DNA from: Candidatus Gastranaerophilales bacterium
GTDB lineage: Bacteria; Cyanobacteriota; Vampirovibrionia; Gastranaerophilales; Gastranaerophilaceae
Length of the DNA: 25,320 bases
Direction of reading: 5' to 3'
Assembly: GCA_947624665.1 (NCBI GenBank)
Contig: CANQLK010000007.1
Coordinates: 1 to 25,320, forward strand
Position numbers and translations under genes: made by a program. A model generated the notes under the pieces. That model saw nothing but the letters and a program-made list of their open reading frames with translations. It was not told the DNA's origin and did not search any database. Shown here one piece after another: positions 8,280 to 16,806 of this stretch; the stretch's first letter is position 1; each line of letters begins with the position of its first letter.

Positions 8280-9454
8280 TGAATAATCCCAAGATATCAA
8301 TAATATTAATTTATAATAGTAGTGAGGGTTTGGAAGAATGTTTAGACACGGTAGTTAATCAATCTTTTTCAAACATAGAAATTTTATGTATTAATAATTT
8401 ATCAAAAGACAATGCTCAAGATATTGTTAAAAAATATTCATTGAACGATAAGCGAATAGAATTAATAAATATTCCTGTTGAAAATGATATTGAATATGCC
8501 AAAAAAATAGGAATGGGGTTAGCAAGCGGTGATTTTGTAATATTTATTGATGAAATAAAGCCGATAGATATAGATTTAATCAAAAATTTATATTTTGAGG
8601 CAGTAACAAAACAGAAAAACAAATTGTTAAGCAATCACTTATATAGAGCAGAATACCTTGAAAATATTGATGAAATTTCGGATATTCTAAATTATAAAGT
8701 ACGGGAAAAAGTTGAAGAAGAAATAAAAAAGTTAAGAGCTGATTTTGAAAAAGAAAAGACTGTCTTACATAATGAGTGGGATAATTTTTATAAAATCAAT
8801 AACGAAAACATTGAAAATAAATCTTATACGCTTTTATGCAGATTTAATCAACTGGAAAACTTATTCTACGAACGGGAAAATAAAATCAATGAAAATGCTT
8901 ATAACTTTGAAGTCGAACAAAAAAAACATACCGATGAAGAAATACACAAAATTTATTTGGATATAGAAAAAGTTTATGATTATATAAAATCCGAAATAAA
9001 CCTGAAAGGCGCTGATATCAATAATGTTTATGAAGCTATTACCAAAAATAATGAGTATATAAATCAAATAATAGAAAATAAATTACAAGCAGTTTATAAT
9101 GCAATAGATACAATCCAAAATCCGGCTATGGAAAAAATCGAAGAGATGGAAAAGGAAATGGTGACAAGATATGTTAATCTTAAGCGGGTTATTGATGTTC
9201 AAGTTGACGAATTAAAAGCTAAGATGGAATTAATAGCATCGGGTCAGCCTATGGAAAATTCGGATATAAATGTTTGCGACAAAAATAATGCCGATAATTT
9301 ATATTCTCAAATTAATAATCTTTCATCTGTTTTCTATGATGAGATTTCAAAATTATACAAAGAATTTAACGATAGGTTAAATAAAGAAAAAGAAGAGCTC
9401 CAATACAATATTGAACAAAAAATTAATGAAATAAGGAATGAGATAAAAAAATAA
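8279..9454 (+). CDS. Degenerate GT2 domain fused to coiled coil (probable pseudo-enzyme)
   Basis: A 391-residue protein. Residues 1-about 115 are recognisably the nucleotide-binding half of a GT2 glycosyltransferase (ISIILIYNSSEGLEECLDTV, then IEILCIN). The residues needed for catalysis have changed. The N-D of the usual VNDGSTD is N39-N40, and the D-x-D-D motif reads D91-E-I-K94. The acceptor-binding half, present in all five other GT2 proteins of the cluster, is absent. From about residue 120 the chain is charged predicted coiled coil carrying I-Y-L-D-I-E-K-V-Y-D-Y and V-Y-E-A-I-T-K-N-N-E-Y repeats. Its ATG overlaps the preceding stop (TAATG), so it is translated with the GT8 protein. The frame is open and the coil codes normally, so this looks like a retained protein, not decay. 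A scaffold or regulatory subunit is my inference. Confidence 0.8.
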   Translation: MNNPKISIILIYNSSEGLEECLDTVVNQSFSNIEILCINNLSKDNAQDIVKKYSLNDKRIELINIPVENDIEYAKKIGMGLASGDFVIFIDEIKPIDIDLIKNLYFEAVTKQKNKLLSNHLYRAEYLENIDEISDILNYKVREKVEEEIKKLRADFEKEKTVLHNEWDNFYKINNENIENKSYTLLCRFNQLENLFYERENKINENAYNFEVEQKKHTDEEIHKIYLDIEKVYDYIKSEINLKGADINNVYEAITKNNEYINQIIENKLQAVYNAIDTIQNPAMEKIEEMEKEMVTRYVNLKRVIDVQVDELKAKMELIASGQPMENSDINVCDKNNADNLYSQINNLSSVFYDEISKLYKEFNDRLNKEKEELQYNIEQKINEIRNEIKK

Positions 9455-9480
9455 CAGAGAAGTAAACGGAAAAAAAGAAA

Positions 9481-12400
9481 ATGCCCAAAACTAACAAAAC
9501 AGAAAAAACTCAACAAAAAGATAAAAATAAAACTAAAATAAAAGCTGAGGAAAAAACAGGTACAAAGAGGAAAGCTAAAGCTAAAGCCGATACTAAAATT
9601 GAAGCTAAAGCAGAAATAAAAGCAGAAGTAAAGGCAAGTACTAAAGCCAAAACTAAGGCTGTTACTAAAGCTGAAACAAAAGAAAAAAACAAAGCTAAAG
9701 TAAAAGCAGCTGCTCCAAAAGTGTCCATAATAATTCCGTTTTTTAATGTTGAAGACTATTTGGAAGAATGTCTTAATTCCGTTGTATCTCAAACACTAAA
9801 TGATATAGAAATAATTTTAATTAATGATGCATCTACCGATAACAGCAGAAATGTAGCGGAGAGTTTTGCAAAAAAAGATAAAAGAATAAAAATAATTGAT
9901 ATAAAGTACAGGCAAGGGCAAGGTCATGCCAGAAATATCGGTATAGATAATGCGAAAGGTGAATATATAGGTTTCGTTGACTCTGATGACTTCATAGAAA
10001 AAGATATGTACAGTCTTTTATATGAAAAAGCTGTCCAAACGGATTCTGATATCACAATGTGTCAGGTTCGTGAATATGATGATATGAACGGAAAATATTC
10101 AAGCTCGGATTACTATTCTTTAGCTTGTTTAGGTTTATTTGTAGATTCGGTATTTGCAGCGGAAGATACAAAAAATGATTTATTAAACATTAACGTTGCA
10201 CTTTGGAATAAGGTTTATAAAAGAGAATATCTTCTAAATACAGGCGAAAGATTTCCTGAAGGATATATTTATGAAGATTTACCGTTCTTCTTCGGCACTT
10301 ATCTGCCTGCAAAAAGATTAAGTATTGTTTGGAAAAGTTTGTACAATTATAGAATTAATCGTAAGAATTCTACAATGCAGCACTTTAACAATAAAATCTT
10401 AGACAGACCGCCTATGGTTGTTTTGACTTACGAAAAAATCAAATCGGTTCCGTATTTTGAAGAAATTAAAAAGCAAGTTCAAGGCTGGATTGTTGAGGAT
10501 TTATTCCACAGATATGTTCTTTTAAAAGATAAATTTCATAAAGAATTCTTTTTCTTAATGAAAAAAGTTTTTACATATTTGAAGATAGAAGATCCGACGA
10601 GTCCTTATTGGAGTAATTTTTACCATTTTAACGGCTATAATCTTGTAATGGATAATACTTATGAAGACTTTAATCAAAAAATATTTAACAATTATACAGA
10701 TTTTCATGAAATGGAAAAATTATTCGAATCAAAAACCATTTCAGCCGGAGTTTTAAACGTTAAATTTACCCAGATTTATAAATCTTTTGAAGATGTTTAT
10801 GATTATATTAAAAAAACAAGTAAAGGCACACTTGATGAAGCAGGCAAAAAAATTTGCGATGTATATGTCGATATTGATAAAAGCAATGATTATTTGAAGC
10901 AAAATAATATAGAAATCAGACGTGATTTAAAGAAATATACAAATGATCAAGTTACAAATGCAATTATAGATATTACTGCCGAAACAGATAAAAAAATTGG
11001 TCTTGTTTATGAAGAAATCACCAAAAATTATGATTACACCGCCCAAAAAAATGATGAGCTGAAAGAGAATTTAACCGAAGATTTAAAAAATAATTCGCAA
11101 TATTTTAGCAGCCAAATTGATGAAAAAGTTTCATCAGTTTTCGGAGAAATTACAAAAACTTATGATTATATCAATGAAAAAGATAATGAAGTAAAATCCG
11201 ATATCCAAAAAGTATATGAAGAGATTACCAGAAATTATGAATATACTAATCAAAAAAATGATGAGCTGAAAGAAAGTTTAACCGAAGAAATAAAAAATAA
11301 TTCGCAATACTTTAACAGCCAAATTGATGAAAAAGTTTCATCAGTTTTCGGAGAAATTACAAAAACTTATGATTATGTCAATGAAAAAGATAATGAAGTA
11401 AAAACAGATATCCAAAAAGTATATGAAGAGATTACCAGAAATTATGAATATACCAATCAAAAAAATGATGAGCTGAAAGAAAGTTTAACCGAAGAAATAA
11501 AAAATAATTCGCAATACTTTAACACTCAGGTTGATGAAAAAATCTCTCAAGTGTATGAAGAGATTTCGAGAAATTATGATTTTACTAATGATAAAAATGA
11601 AGAACTGAAAGAAGGCTTAATAAAAGAATTTGATGAAAAAATTCGAAATAATACTATTTCCATCAATACCGACACAGATAATAAAATAAATGAAGTTTAT
11701 GATAACATTACAAAAAGTTATGACTATATAAACGAAAAAGACAATGAACATAAAGAAGATATAAAAAAAGTCTATGAAGAGATAACAAGAAATTACAGCT
11801 ATACAAATGATGAAGTCGATAATTTAAAATTAGAAACAATAAAAAGTATATCTAACTCGGAACAAACGCTCAGAGATTTATTAAAAAGCCAAATAAAAGA
11901 AGCAAAAGAAACATTAAAATCCGAATTAATAACTACGGTATCAGCTACTTCAAAGACCATGTCAACCTCGGCAAACAATAAATTCTTGGAAATTTCCGAT
12001 GAAATTTCAAAATTTAAAGAAAGTATTGCTATTCAGCAAAATAAGATTAAAGAAGAAAAAAATTCATTAGTTGAAAAAGAATCTCAAATATATGAATATA
12101 TAGATTCTATAGTAAATTCCGCACAGGAAAATCTTGAAATAATAGCAAAAGGAACAACAAAAGAACTTGAAGATACCAAATCAGAATTTGAAAACTCACT
12201 TAAACAAAGTGCTAATGATTTAAGAGATGAAATATTTACTCAAAAGGCATACATTGAAGGTGATACCGATGGAAAATTAGGCAAAATTTATGAACAAATG
12301 GCTGAAAATCAACAGAATTCGGTTATTCAAATTCAAGCTTTAAGAAACAAAATCAACGATGATATAAATAATCTTAAAAGCCAATCCGATTACGGTCAGC

Positions 12401-12945
12401 AGCAAATTTATGACGAAATCAATAAAAATTTGCAATATACAAATGATGTATCGGACGGATTAAAAAATGAGTTTTCAAAGCAATTACAGGAAAAAACCTC
12501 CGGTTTATATAACGATATAAAAGATTTATCTTATGTATTAAATGATAATTTTTCACAATTGACTCAGGAACAATTAAATATAAAAGAAACAACGGATAAA
12601 TTAATAAATTCGGGTGAAGAAAAATTTGCATACCTCCAATCCGAATTGAATAATAAATTCAACAGTGCATCCGCTGTTATTAAGGATACTGAAAACAAAT
12701 TTAATGCAATAATAAATAATCTGGAAAATATAATAAAAGAAGAAAAACAAAATAGTGCAAATACAATTCAGGAAATAAAAGCAGAATTTTTAAGCGTTCT
12801 TGAAAAACAGCAAAAGAAAAATGAAGAACAGGTTCTTGAATTAAAATCACAAATAGAAATCTTGGAAAAAAATATCAGAGAAGAAATTAAATCTCCGATT
12901 ATAAAAATAATAGAAAAACATACTAAAAAAACAGAGAACAAATAA
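9481..12945 (+). CDS. 1154-residue GT2 glycosyltransferase with Lys/Ala tail and giant repeat coiled coil
   Basis: Three regions are visible. Residues 1-77 are a low-complexity basic tail of Lys, Ala, Thr and Glu with K-A-K-A-type steps. Residues about 78-370 are a complete GT2 domain: VSIIIPFFNVEDYL, I-N-D-A-S-T-D, the G-H-A-R-N-I-G segment, the metal site D167-S-D169-D170, then the acceptor half with LWNKVYKREYL and Y-I-Y-E-D-L-P-F-F. Residues about 430-1150 are predicted coiled coil with about ten copies of the V-Y-E-E-I-T-K/R-N-Y-x-Y motif, including the 207-base tandem repeat. It ends in NIREEIKSPIIKIIEKH, matching the tail of the GT8 protein. No secretion signal or membrane helix is seen, so it is probably cytoplasmic or membrane-peripheral. 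Donor and acceptor are unknown. A weak GGAAAAAAAGAAA precedes the ATG. Confidence 0.88.
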   Translation: MPKTNKTEKTQQKDKNKTKIKAEEKTGTKRKAKAKADTKIEAKAEIKAEVKASTKAKTKAVTKAETKEKNKAKVKAAAPKVSIIIPFFNVEDYLEECLNSVVSQTLNDIEIILINDASTDNSRNVAESFAKKDKRIKIIDIKYRQGQGHARNIGIDNAKGEYIGFVDSDDFIEKDMYSLLYEKAVQTDSDITMCQVREYDDMNGKYSSSDYYSLACLGLFVDSVFAAEDTKNDLLNINVALWNKVYKREYLLNTGERFPEGYIYEDLPFFFGTYLPAKRLSIVWKSLYNYRINRKNSTMQHFNNKILDRPPMVVLTYEKIKSVPYFEEIKKQVQGWIVEDLFHRYVLLKDKFHKEFFFLMKKVFTYLKIEDPTSPYWSNFYHFNGYNLVMDNTYEDFNQKIFNNYTDFHEMEKLFESKTISAGVLNVKFTQIYKSFEDVYDYIKKTSKGTLDEAGKKICDVYVDIDKSNDYLKQNNIEIRRDLKKYTNDQVTNAIIDITAETDKKIGLVYEEITKNYDYTAQKNDELKENLTEDLKNNSQYFSSQIDEKVSSVFGEITKTYDYINEKDNEVKSDIQKVYEEITRNYEYTNQKNDELKESLTEEIKNNSQYFNSQIDEKVSSVFGEITKTYDYVNEKDNEVKTDIQKVYEEITRNYEYTNQKNDELKESLTEEIKNNSQYFNTQVDEKISQVYEEISRNYDFTNDKNEELKEGLIKEFDEKIRNNTISINTDTDNKINEVYDNITKSYDYINEKDNEHKEDIKKVYEEITRNYSYTNDEVDNLKLETIKSISNSEQTLRDLLKSQIKEAKETLKSELITTVSATSKTMSTSANNKFLEISDEISKFKESIAIQQNKIKEEKNSLVEKESQIYEYIDSIVNSAQENLEIIAKGTTKELEDTKSEFENSLKQSANDLRDEIFTQKAYIEGDTDGKLGKIYEQMAENQQNSVIQIQALRNKINDDINNLKSQSDYGQQQIYDEINKNLQYTNDVSDGLKNEFSKQLQEKTSGLYNDIKDLSYVLNDNFSQLTQEQLNIKETTDKLINSGEEKFAYLQSELNNKFNSASAVIKDTENKFNAIINNLENIIKEEKQNSANTIQEIKAEFLSVLEKQQKKNEEQVLELKSQIEILEKNIREEIKSPIIKIIEKHTKKTENK
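11014..11546 (+). repeat. 207-bp in-frame tandem repeat (about 2.6 copies)
   Basis: Copies begin at 11014, 11221 and 11428, exactly 207 bases apart; the third fades after about 11546. Each full copy encodes 69 residues made of two related sub-units of 44 and 25 residues, opening with V-Y-E-E-I-T-R-N-Y-E-Y-T and V-F-G-E-I-T-K-T-Y-D-Y. Because 207 is divisible by three, copy number changes would leave the frame intact. Copies two and three are almost identical in DNA over their first 95 bases. Confidence 0.9.
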
Positions 12946-14139
12946 ATGCCAAAAATATCAGTAATAGTACCCGTTTATAATGTAGAAAGATATCTGTCAA
13001 ACTGTTTGGACAGCATAATAAATCAAACTTTCACCGATATAGAAATAATATGTGTAAATGACGGTTCAAAAGACGGCTCAGGAAAAATATTAGAGAAATA
13101 TAAGAAAAAAGATTCAAGAATAATAATAGTAAATAAAAAAAACGGAGGTTTATCCTCTGCCAGAAATGCAGGCATGAGAGTAGCTACGGGTGAGTTCTAC
13201 AGTTTTATCGACGGTGATGACTGGGTTGATATCACCATGCTTGAAAAACTGTATGATAATATAACAAAATTAAACACAGATATAGCAATATGCGGAGTTC
13301 ACCAATATGACGAAACAAATAAAAGACTTGTAGATGATGATAAATATTTTAATTTGGGATACTTTGATGCGAGTTTTGATAACAGACCATTTTATTATGA
13401 AGAAGTAAAACCTTTCATAATGGATGTATGTGTTATGGCATGGAACAAGCTTTATCGTAAAAGCTTCATAGATAAATGTAATGCTTGGTATCCCGACGGC
13501 TTAATCTTTGAGGACGGCCCGTTTTTCTTTTCTATTTTCTTTAAAACGAAACGAGTTTCTCTTGTAAGAGATTTATTATATTACTACAGAATTAACCGAA
13601 AAGGTTCTATTATTAAAAAAGGCGGAAAACAGTTCCTTGATATTATTGATGTAGTTGAATTGATGTATAATTCCATAAAGGATTTACCATTTTTCGAGCA
13701 GATAAAAAACGAATTTTATTGCAGAAAAGCTGCCGATATAGTTTATCGTTACGAATTAATAGACATTTTTCTAAAAGGAAAATTTGCGAAAAAACTTAAG
13801 GAAAAAGAATTTCTGTTTGATCCTAAAATTTTCGATTTCGATGTAATAAAACAAAAAGCAGTTATGACACACAGATATATTTTTGAAATAAGGGATAAAA
13901 GCAGTATTTTCAGTTTTTACTTATCAAAATTTCAAGTGGCTGCAATGTATAAAATAATGCAAATTTTGTATACCGAAGAAAATATATATTATTTAAAATA
14001 CAGAAAAATAATATGGAGATTGAAAAAAAGAGCTAATCTTTACGATATTTGGTATGCTAATGACAGATTATACGTAGTATTATTTAGTGTATTTAAATTT
14101 AATTTCAAATTCGAATTTTCTAAACTGGAACAGAAGTAA
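12946..14139 (+). CDS. GT2 glycosyltransferase (paralogue of the next gene)
   Basis: A 397-residue inverting-type GT2 glycosyltransferase without a coiled coil. It has ISVIVPVYNVERYL, V-N-D-G-S-K-D, the G-G-L-S-S-A-R-N-A-G motif, the metal site D89-G-D91-D92-W, and in the acceptor half MAWNKLYRKSFID, then FEDGPFFFSIFFKTKR, and a Y-Y-Y-R-I-N-R-K-G-S motif. The last 100 residues are basic and helical (AMYKIMQILY). Its ATG directly abuts the stop of the giant protein (12943-12945). Much of the sequence is nearly identical to the following gene, so the two arose by tandem duplication. The role is presumably transfer of one sugar to a growing surface glycan; donor and linkage cannot be told. Confidence 0.9.
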   Translation: MPKISVIVPVYNVERYLSNCLDSIINQTFTDIEIICVNDGSKDGSGKILEKYKKKDSRIIIVNKKNGGLSSARNAGMRVATGEFYSFIDGDDWVDITMLEKLYDNITKLNTDIAICGVHQYDETNKRLVDDDKYFNLGYFDASFDNRPFYYEEVKPFIMDVCVMAWNKLYRKSFIDKCNAWYPDGLIFEDGPFFFSIFFKTKRVSLVRDLLYYYRINRKGSIIKKGGKQFLDIIDVVELMYNSIKDLPFFEQIKNEFYCRKAADIVYRYELIDIFLKGKFAKKLKEKEFLFDPKIFDFDVIKQKAVMTHRYIFEIRDKSSIFSFYLSKFQVAAMYKIMQILYTEENIYYLKYRKIIWRLKKRANLYDIWYANDRLYVVLFSVFKFNFKFEFSKLEQK

Positions 14140-14142
14140 AAT

Positions 14143-15351
14143 ATGAAAAAGCCTATAATATCAGTGATAGTACCTGTTTATAATATAGAAAAATATTTAT
14201 ATACTTGTTTGGAAAGTATATTAAATCAGACTTTTTCAAATATAGAAATTATATGTGTAAATGACGGTTCAACCGATAAATCAAGAAAAATATTAGAAAT
14301 ATTCGCAAATAAAGACTCCAGAATAAAAATAGTAGATAAAGAAAACGGAGGCTTATCATCAGCCAGAAATGCAGGCATGAAAGTTGCAACAGGTGAGTTC
14401 TACAGTTTTGTTGACGGTGATGACTGGATTGAAAATACTATGCTTGAAAAACTGTATAACAGCGTTACCTCATTCAATACCGATATAGCTATATGCGGAG
14501 TTCATCAGTTTAACGAAACGGAGCAGAAAATAGATGATTCAAACCCGTATTATACCTTAGATTTCTTTGACTGGCATTTGGATAACAGAGATTTTTCGTA
14601 CAAAGAAGTTAAACCGTATTTAATGGATGTATGCGTTATGGCATGGAACAAGCTTTATCGCAAAAGCTTTATAGATGAATGTAATGCATGGTTTCCCGAT
14701 GGCTTAATCTTTGAGGATGGCCCGTTTTTCTTTTCCATCTTCTTTAAAACAAAACGGGTTTCTATTGTAAGAGATTATTTATATTTTTACAGAACAAACC
14801 GAAAAGGCTCCATTATTAAAAAAGGCGGTATGCAATTCCTTGATATTATTGACGTAACCGAGCTTATGTATAACAGCATTAAAGACCTGCCTGATTATAA
14901 AGATATTCAATATGTTTTCTTCAAGAAAAAAGTTGAAGATATTTTATCCCGATTTGAAAATCTTAACTTTATTTACAAATATAAATTTGCGAAAAAACTT
15001 ATAAAGGAAAGTTCATTGGTAAAAGAAGAACTTTTCCCGCCGGAAATAGTTCACGGTAAATTCAGATGGAATTATTTCTTCTTTAAGAGTTTAATTAAGG
15101 GGAATATTTTATATTATGAATTTCAAAAATACAGACTTAAATTAATGTATAAAACGATGGAAATTTTGTATTATGAAAATGATAAATTTACGCTAAAATA
15201 TAAAGAGCATAAATTACAAATAAAGAAAAGACCGTGGTTGTTTGATATATACTATAGTGAAGATAAGCTTTATGCGAGTATTTTAAGAAAATTAAAATTT
15301 AAAATTCCATTTAAATTTTCCGAATTGGAGAAATTTAACGAAGATGACTAA
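14143..15351 (+). CDS. GT2 glycosyltransferase (paralogue of the previous gene)
   Basis: A 402-residue GT2 enzyme with ISVIVPVYNIEKYL, V-N-D-G-S-T-D-K-S, GGLSSARNAG, the metal site D91-G-D93-D94-W and the acceptor-half motifs MAWNKLYRKSFID and FEDGPFFFSIFFKTKR. It aligns nearly residue for residue with the preceding protein. In that middle section the two genes also share long stretches of identical DNA at an offset of about 1203 bases. They diverge more in the C-terminal 120 residues, which may reflect different acceptors. It is separated from its neighbour by three bases and its end overlaps the next gene by eight bases. There is no coiled coil or membrane segment. Confidence 0.9.
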   Translation: MKKPIISVIVPVYNIEKYLYTCLESILNQTFSNIEIICVNDGSTDKSRKILEIFANKDSRIKIVDKENGGLSSARNAGMKVATGEFYSFVDGDDWIENTMLEKLYNSVTSFNTDIAICGVHQFNETEQKIDDSNPYYTLDFFDWHLDNRDFSYKEVKPYLMDVCVMAWNKLYRKSFIDECNAWFPDGLIFEDGPFFFSIFFKTKRVSIVRDYLYFYRTNRKGSIIKKGGMQFLDIIDVTELMYNSIKDLPDYKDIQYVFFKKKVEDILSRFENLNFIYKYKFAKKLIKESSLVKEELFPPEIVHGKFRWNYFFFKSLIKGNILYYEFQKYRLKLMYKTMEILYYENDKFTLKYKEHKLQIKKRPWLFDIYYSEDKLYASILRKLKFKIPFKFSELEKFNEDD

Positions 15352-16795
15352 AGTAACAATAATAGTACCGTTTCATAACGTAGAAAATTATATTTCGGAG
15401 TGTCTTGATTCGCTTGTTAATCAGACGCTTAAGGATATAGAAATAATATGTATTGATGATGCCTCGACGGACGGTTCAAAATATATTGTAGAAAAATACA
15501 AGAGCAATGATGAAAGAATAAAAATATTAAATACCCAAGAGCCGTCAGGGCAGTCGTATGCAAGAAATTTAGGACTTGATGAGGCACAAGGCGAATATAT
15601 AGGGTTTGTTGACTCCGATGATCGAGTCGAACTTGATATGTTCGAAAAAATGTACGATACGGCAAAAAAAGATGATACGGATATTACCATGTGCCGTGCG
15701 CTTCTGTTTGATGATAAAGAAAAAAATACTTATTCAGACGACTATTACGGTTTAATGCCGCTTGAAAACTTCAAAGACAGAGTCTTTCATCCTAACGATA
15801 CAAAAGATGAAATATTAAATATCAATGTGGTTCTTTGGAATAAAATTTATAAAAGGGAATTTTTAAGACAAATCAATGCGAAATTTCAAAACGGATATAT
15901 ATATGAAGATTTGCCGTTTTTCTTTGAAACTTACTTAAAAGCTCAAAGAGTCAATATTTTATGGGAAAATATGTATTATTACAGGCAAAACAGAATATAT
16001 TCAACAATGCAGAATTCCGATAAAAAAGTATATGACCGTATTCCGATGGTTGAACTCACGTATAAAATATTGCAAACTGCAGATTTTTATAAAGAAAAAA
16101 AATTAGATATAATAAGTTGGATGATAGACGATATTTTCCACAGATACACCGTATTGGAAGATAAATATTATGAAGATTATTATTCAAGCATGAAGAAATT
16201 TTTTGAGAGTTTTGATTTAACCGAAGAGGAAAAACTAAAACTTGATACGAGCTATTGTTATGACGAATTTTGTAATGTACTGGATAGAACATATTACGGA
16301 TTTTGGCAATTTTTAATAGAAAAATATAAAACATCAAATAAATTAATTAAGACCATAAAACACGAACATAATGAGAGTATGCGAAAAATTCATGAATACT
16401 GGGATGAATACAGCATAAAGGCCGAACAGGAGAAAAAAGATTTAACAGCATGGTGGCAAAATCATTATGACGAAGATATGCAAAAACAGCAGGAGATAAT
16501 AAAAGATAAGGAAGAAGCTCATCAAGCTGAAATAACGGATTATCAAAACCGCATGACAAATCAGGAATATGAACTGAAAGCGTGGCAGGCCGAATCCGTA
16601 AGACAGACTACCGAAAAGCTTACTGCCGACTACGAATGGAAGCTTCAGGAACAAAAAAATCATTATGAGCTTTCGTTACAAAACCAAAAATATTATTATG
16701 AAAATAATTTTTTATTGGTTAAAATATTATTAAAGGTTTACACTTTGATTGAAAAAATAAAAAATAAAATAAAAAGATTGAATAAGAAAAATTAG
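15344..16795 (+). CDS. GT2 glycosyltransferase with C-terminal coiled coil
   Basis: A 483-residue protein. Residues 1-about 335 form a GT2 domain: VTIIVPFHNVENYI, I-D-D-A-S-T-D-G-S, a G-Q-S-Y-A-R-N-L-G segment, metal site D90-S-D92-D93, then LWNKIYKREFL, Y-I-Y-E-D-L-P-F-F-F-E-T-Y and Y-Y-Y-R-Q-N-R-I-Y-S-T-M-Q. In these motifs it is closest to the 1154-residue protein, not to the two genes just before it. Residues about 340-450 are a Gln/Glu/His/Trp-rich coiled coil (KDLTAWWQNHYDEDMQKQQE). It is followed by a basic amphipathic tail rich in I, K and L that might touch the membrane. The coil lacks the YEEITKNY repeat and instead resembles the N-terminal coil of the next protein. The start overlaps the previous gene by eight bases. 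Confidence 0.88.
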   Translation: MTKVTIIVPFHNVENYISECLDSLVNQTLKDIEIICIDDASTDGSKYIVEKYKSNDERIKILNTQEPSGQSYARNLGLDEAQGEYIGFVDSDDRVELDMFEKMYDTAKKDDTDITMCRALLFDDKEKNTYSDDYYGLMPLENFKDRVFHPNDTKDEILNINVVLWNKIYKREFLRQINAKFQNGYIYEDLPFFFETYLKAQRVNILWENMYYYRQNRIYSTMQNSDKKVYDRIPMVELTYKILQTADFYKEKKLDIISWMIDDIFHRYTVLEDKYYEDYYSSMKKFFESFDLTEEEKLKLDTSYCYDEFCNVLDRTYYGFWQFLIEKYKTSNKLIKTIKHEHNESMRKIHEYWDEYSIKAEQEKKDLTAWWQNHYDEDMQKQQEIIKDKEEAHQAEITDYQNRMTNQEYELKAWQAESVRQTTEKLTADYEWKLQEQKNHYELSLQNQKYYYENNFLLVKILLKVYTLIEKIKNKIKRLNKKN

Positions 16796-16806
16796 GTTTA
16801 TAAATA

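Noticed and set aside
8279..9454. A sequencing frameshift as the reason for the shortened GT2 domain
   Set aside because: The frame stays open from start to end, the coil motif is in the same frame, and the key residues are substituted and not shifted. I did not find the missing acceptor half in another frame.
9334..9792. A 152-codon minus-strand frame rich in Phe and Ser
   Set aside because: It is the complement of the Lys/Ala-rich tail of the giant glycosyltransferase. Its low-complexity F/S/C composition follows from aaa/gct codons read backwards.
11014..11546. CRISPR-like or other non-coding direct repeats
   Set aside because: The repeats are 207 bp, contiguous without spacers, and keep an open reading frame.
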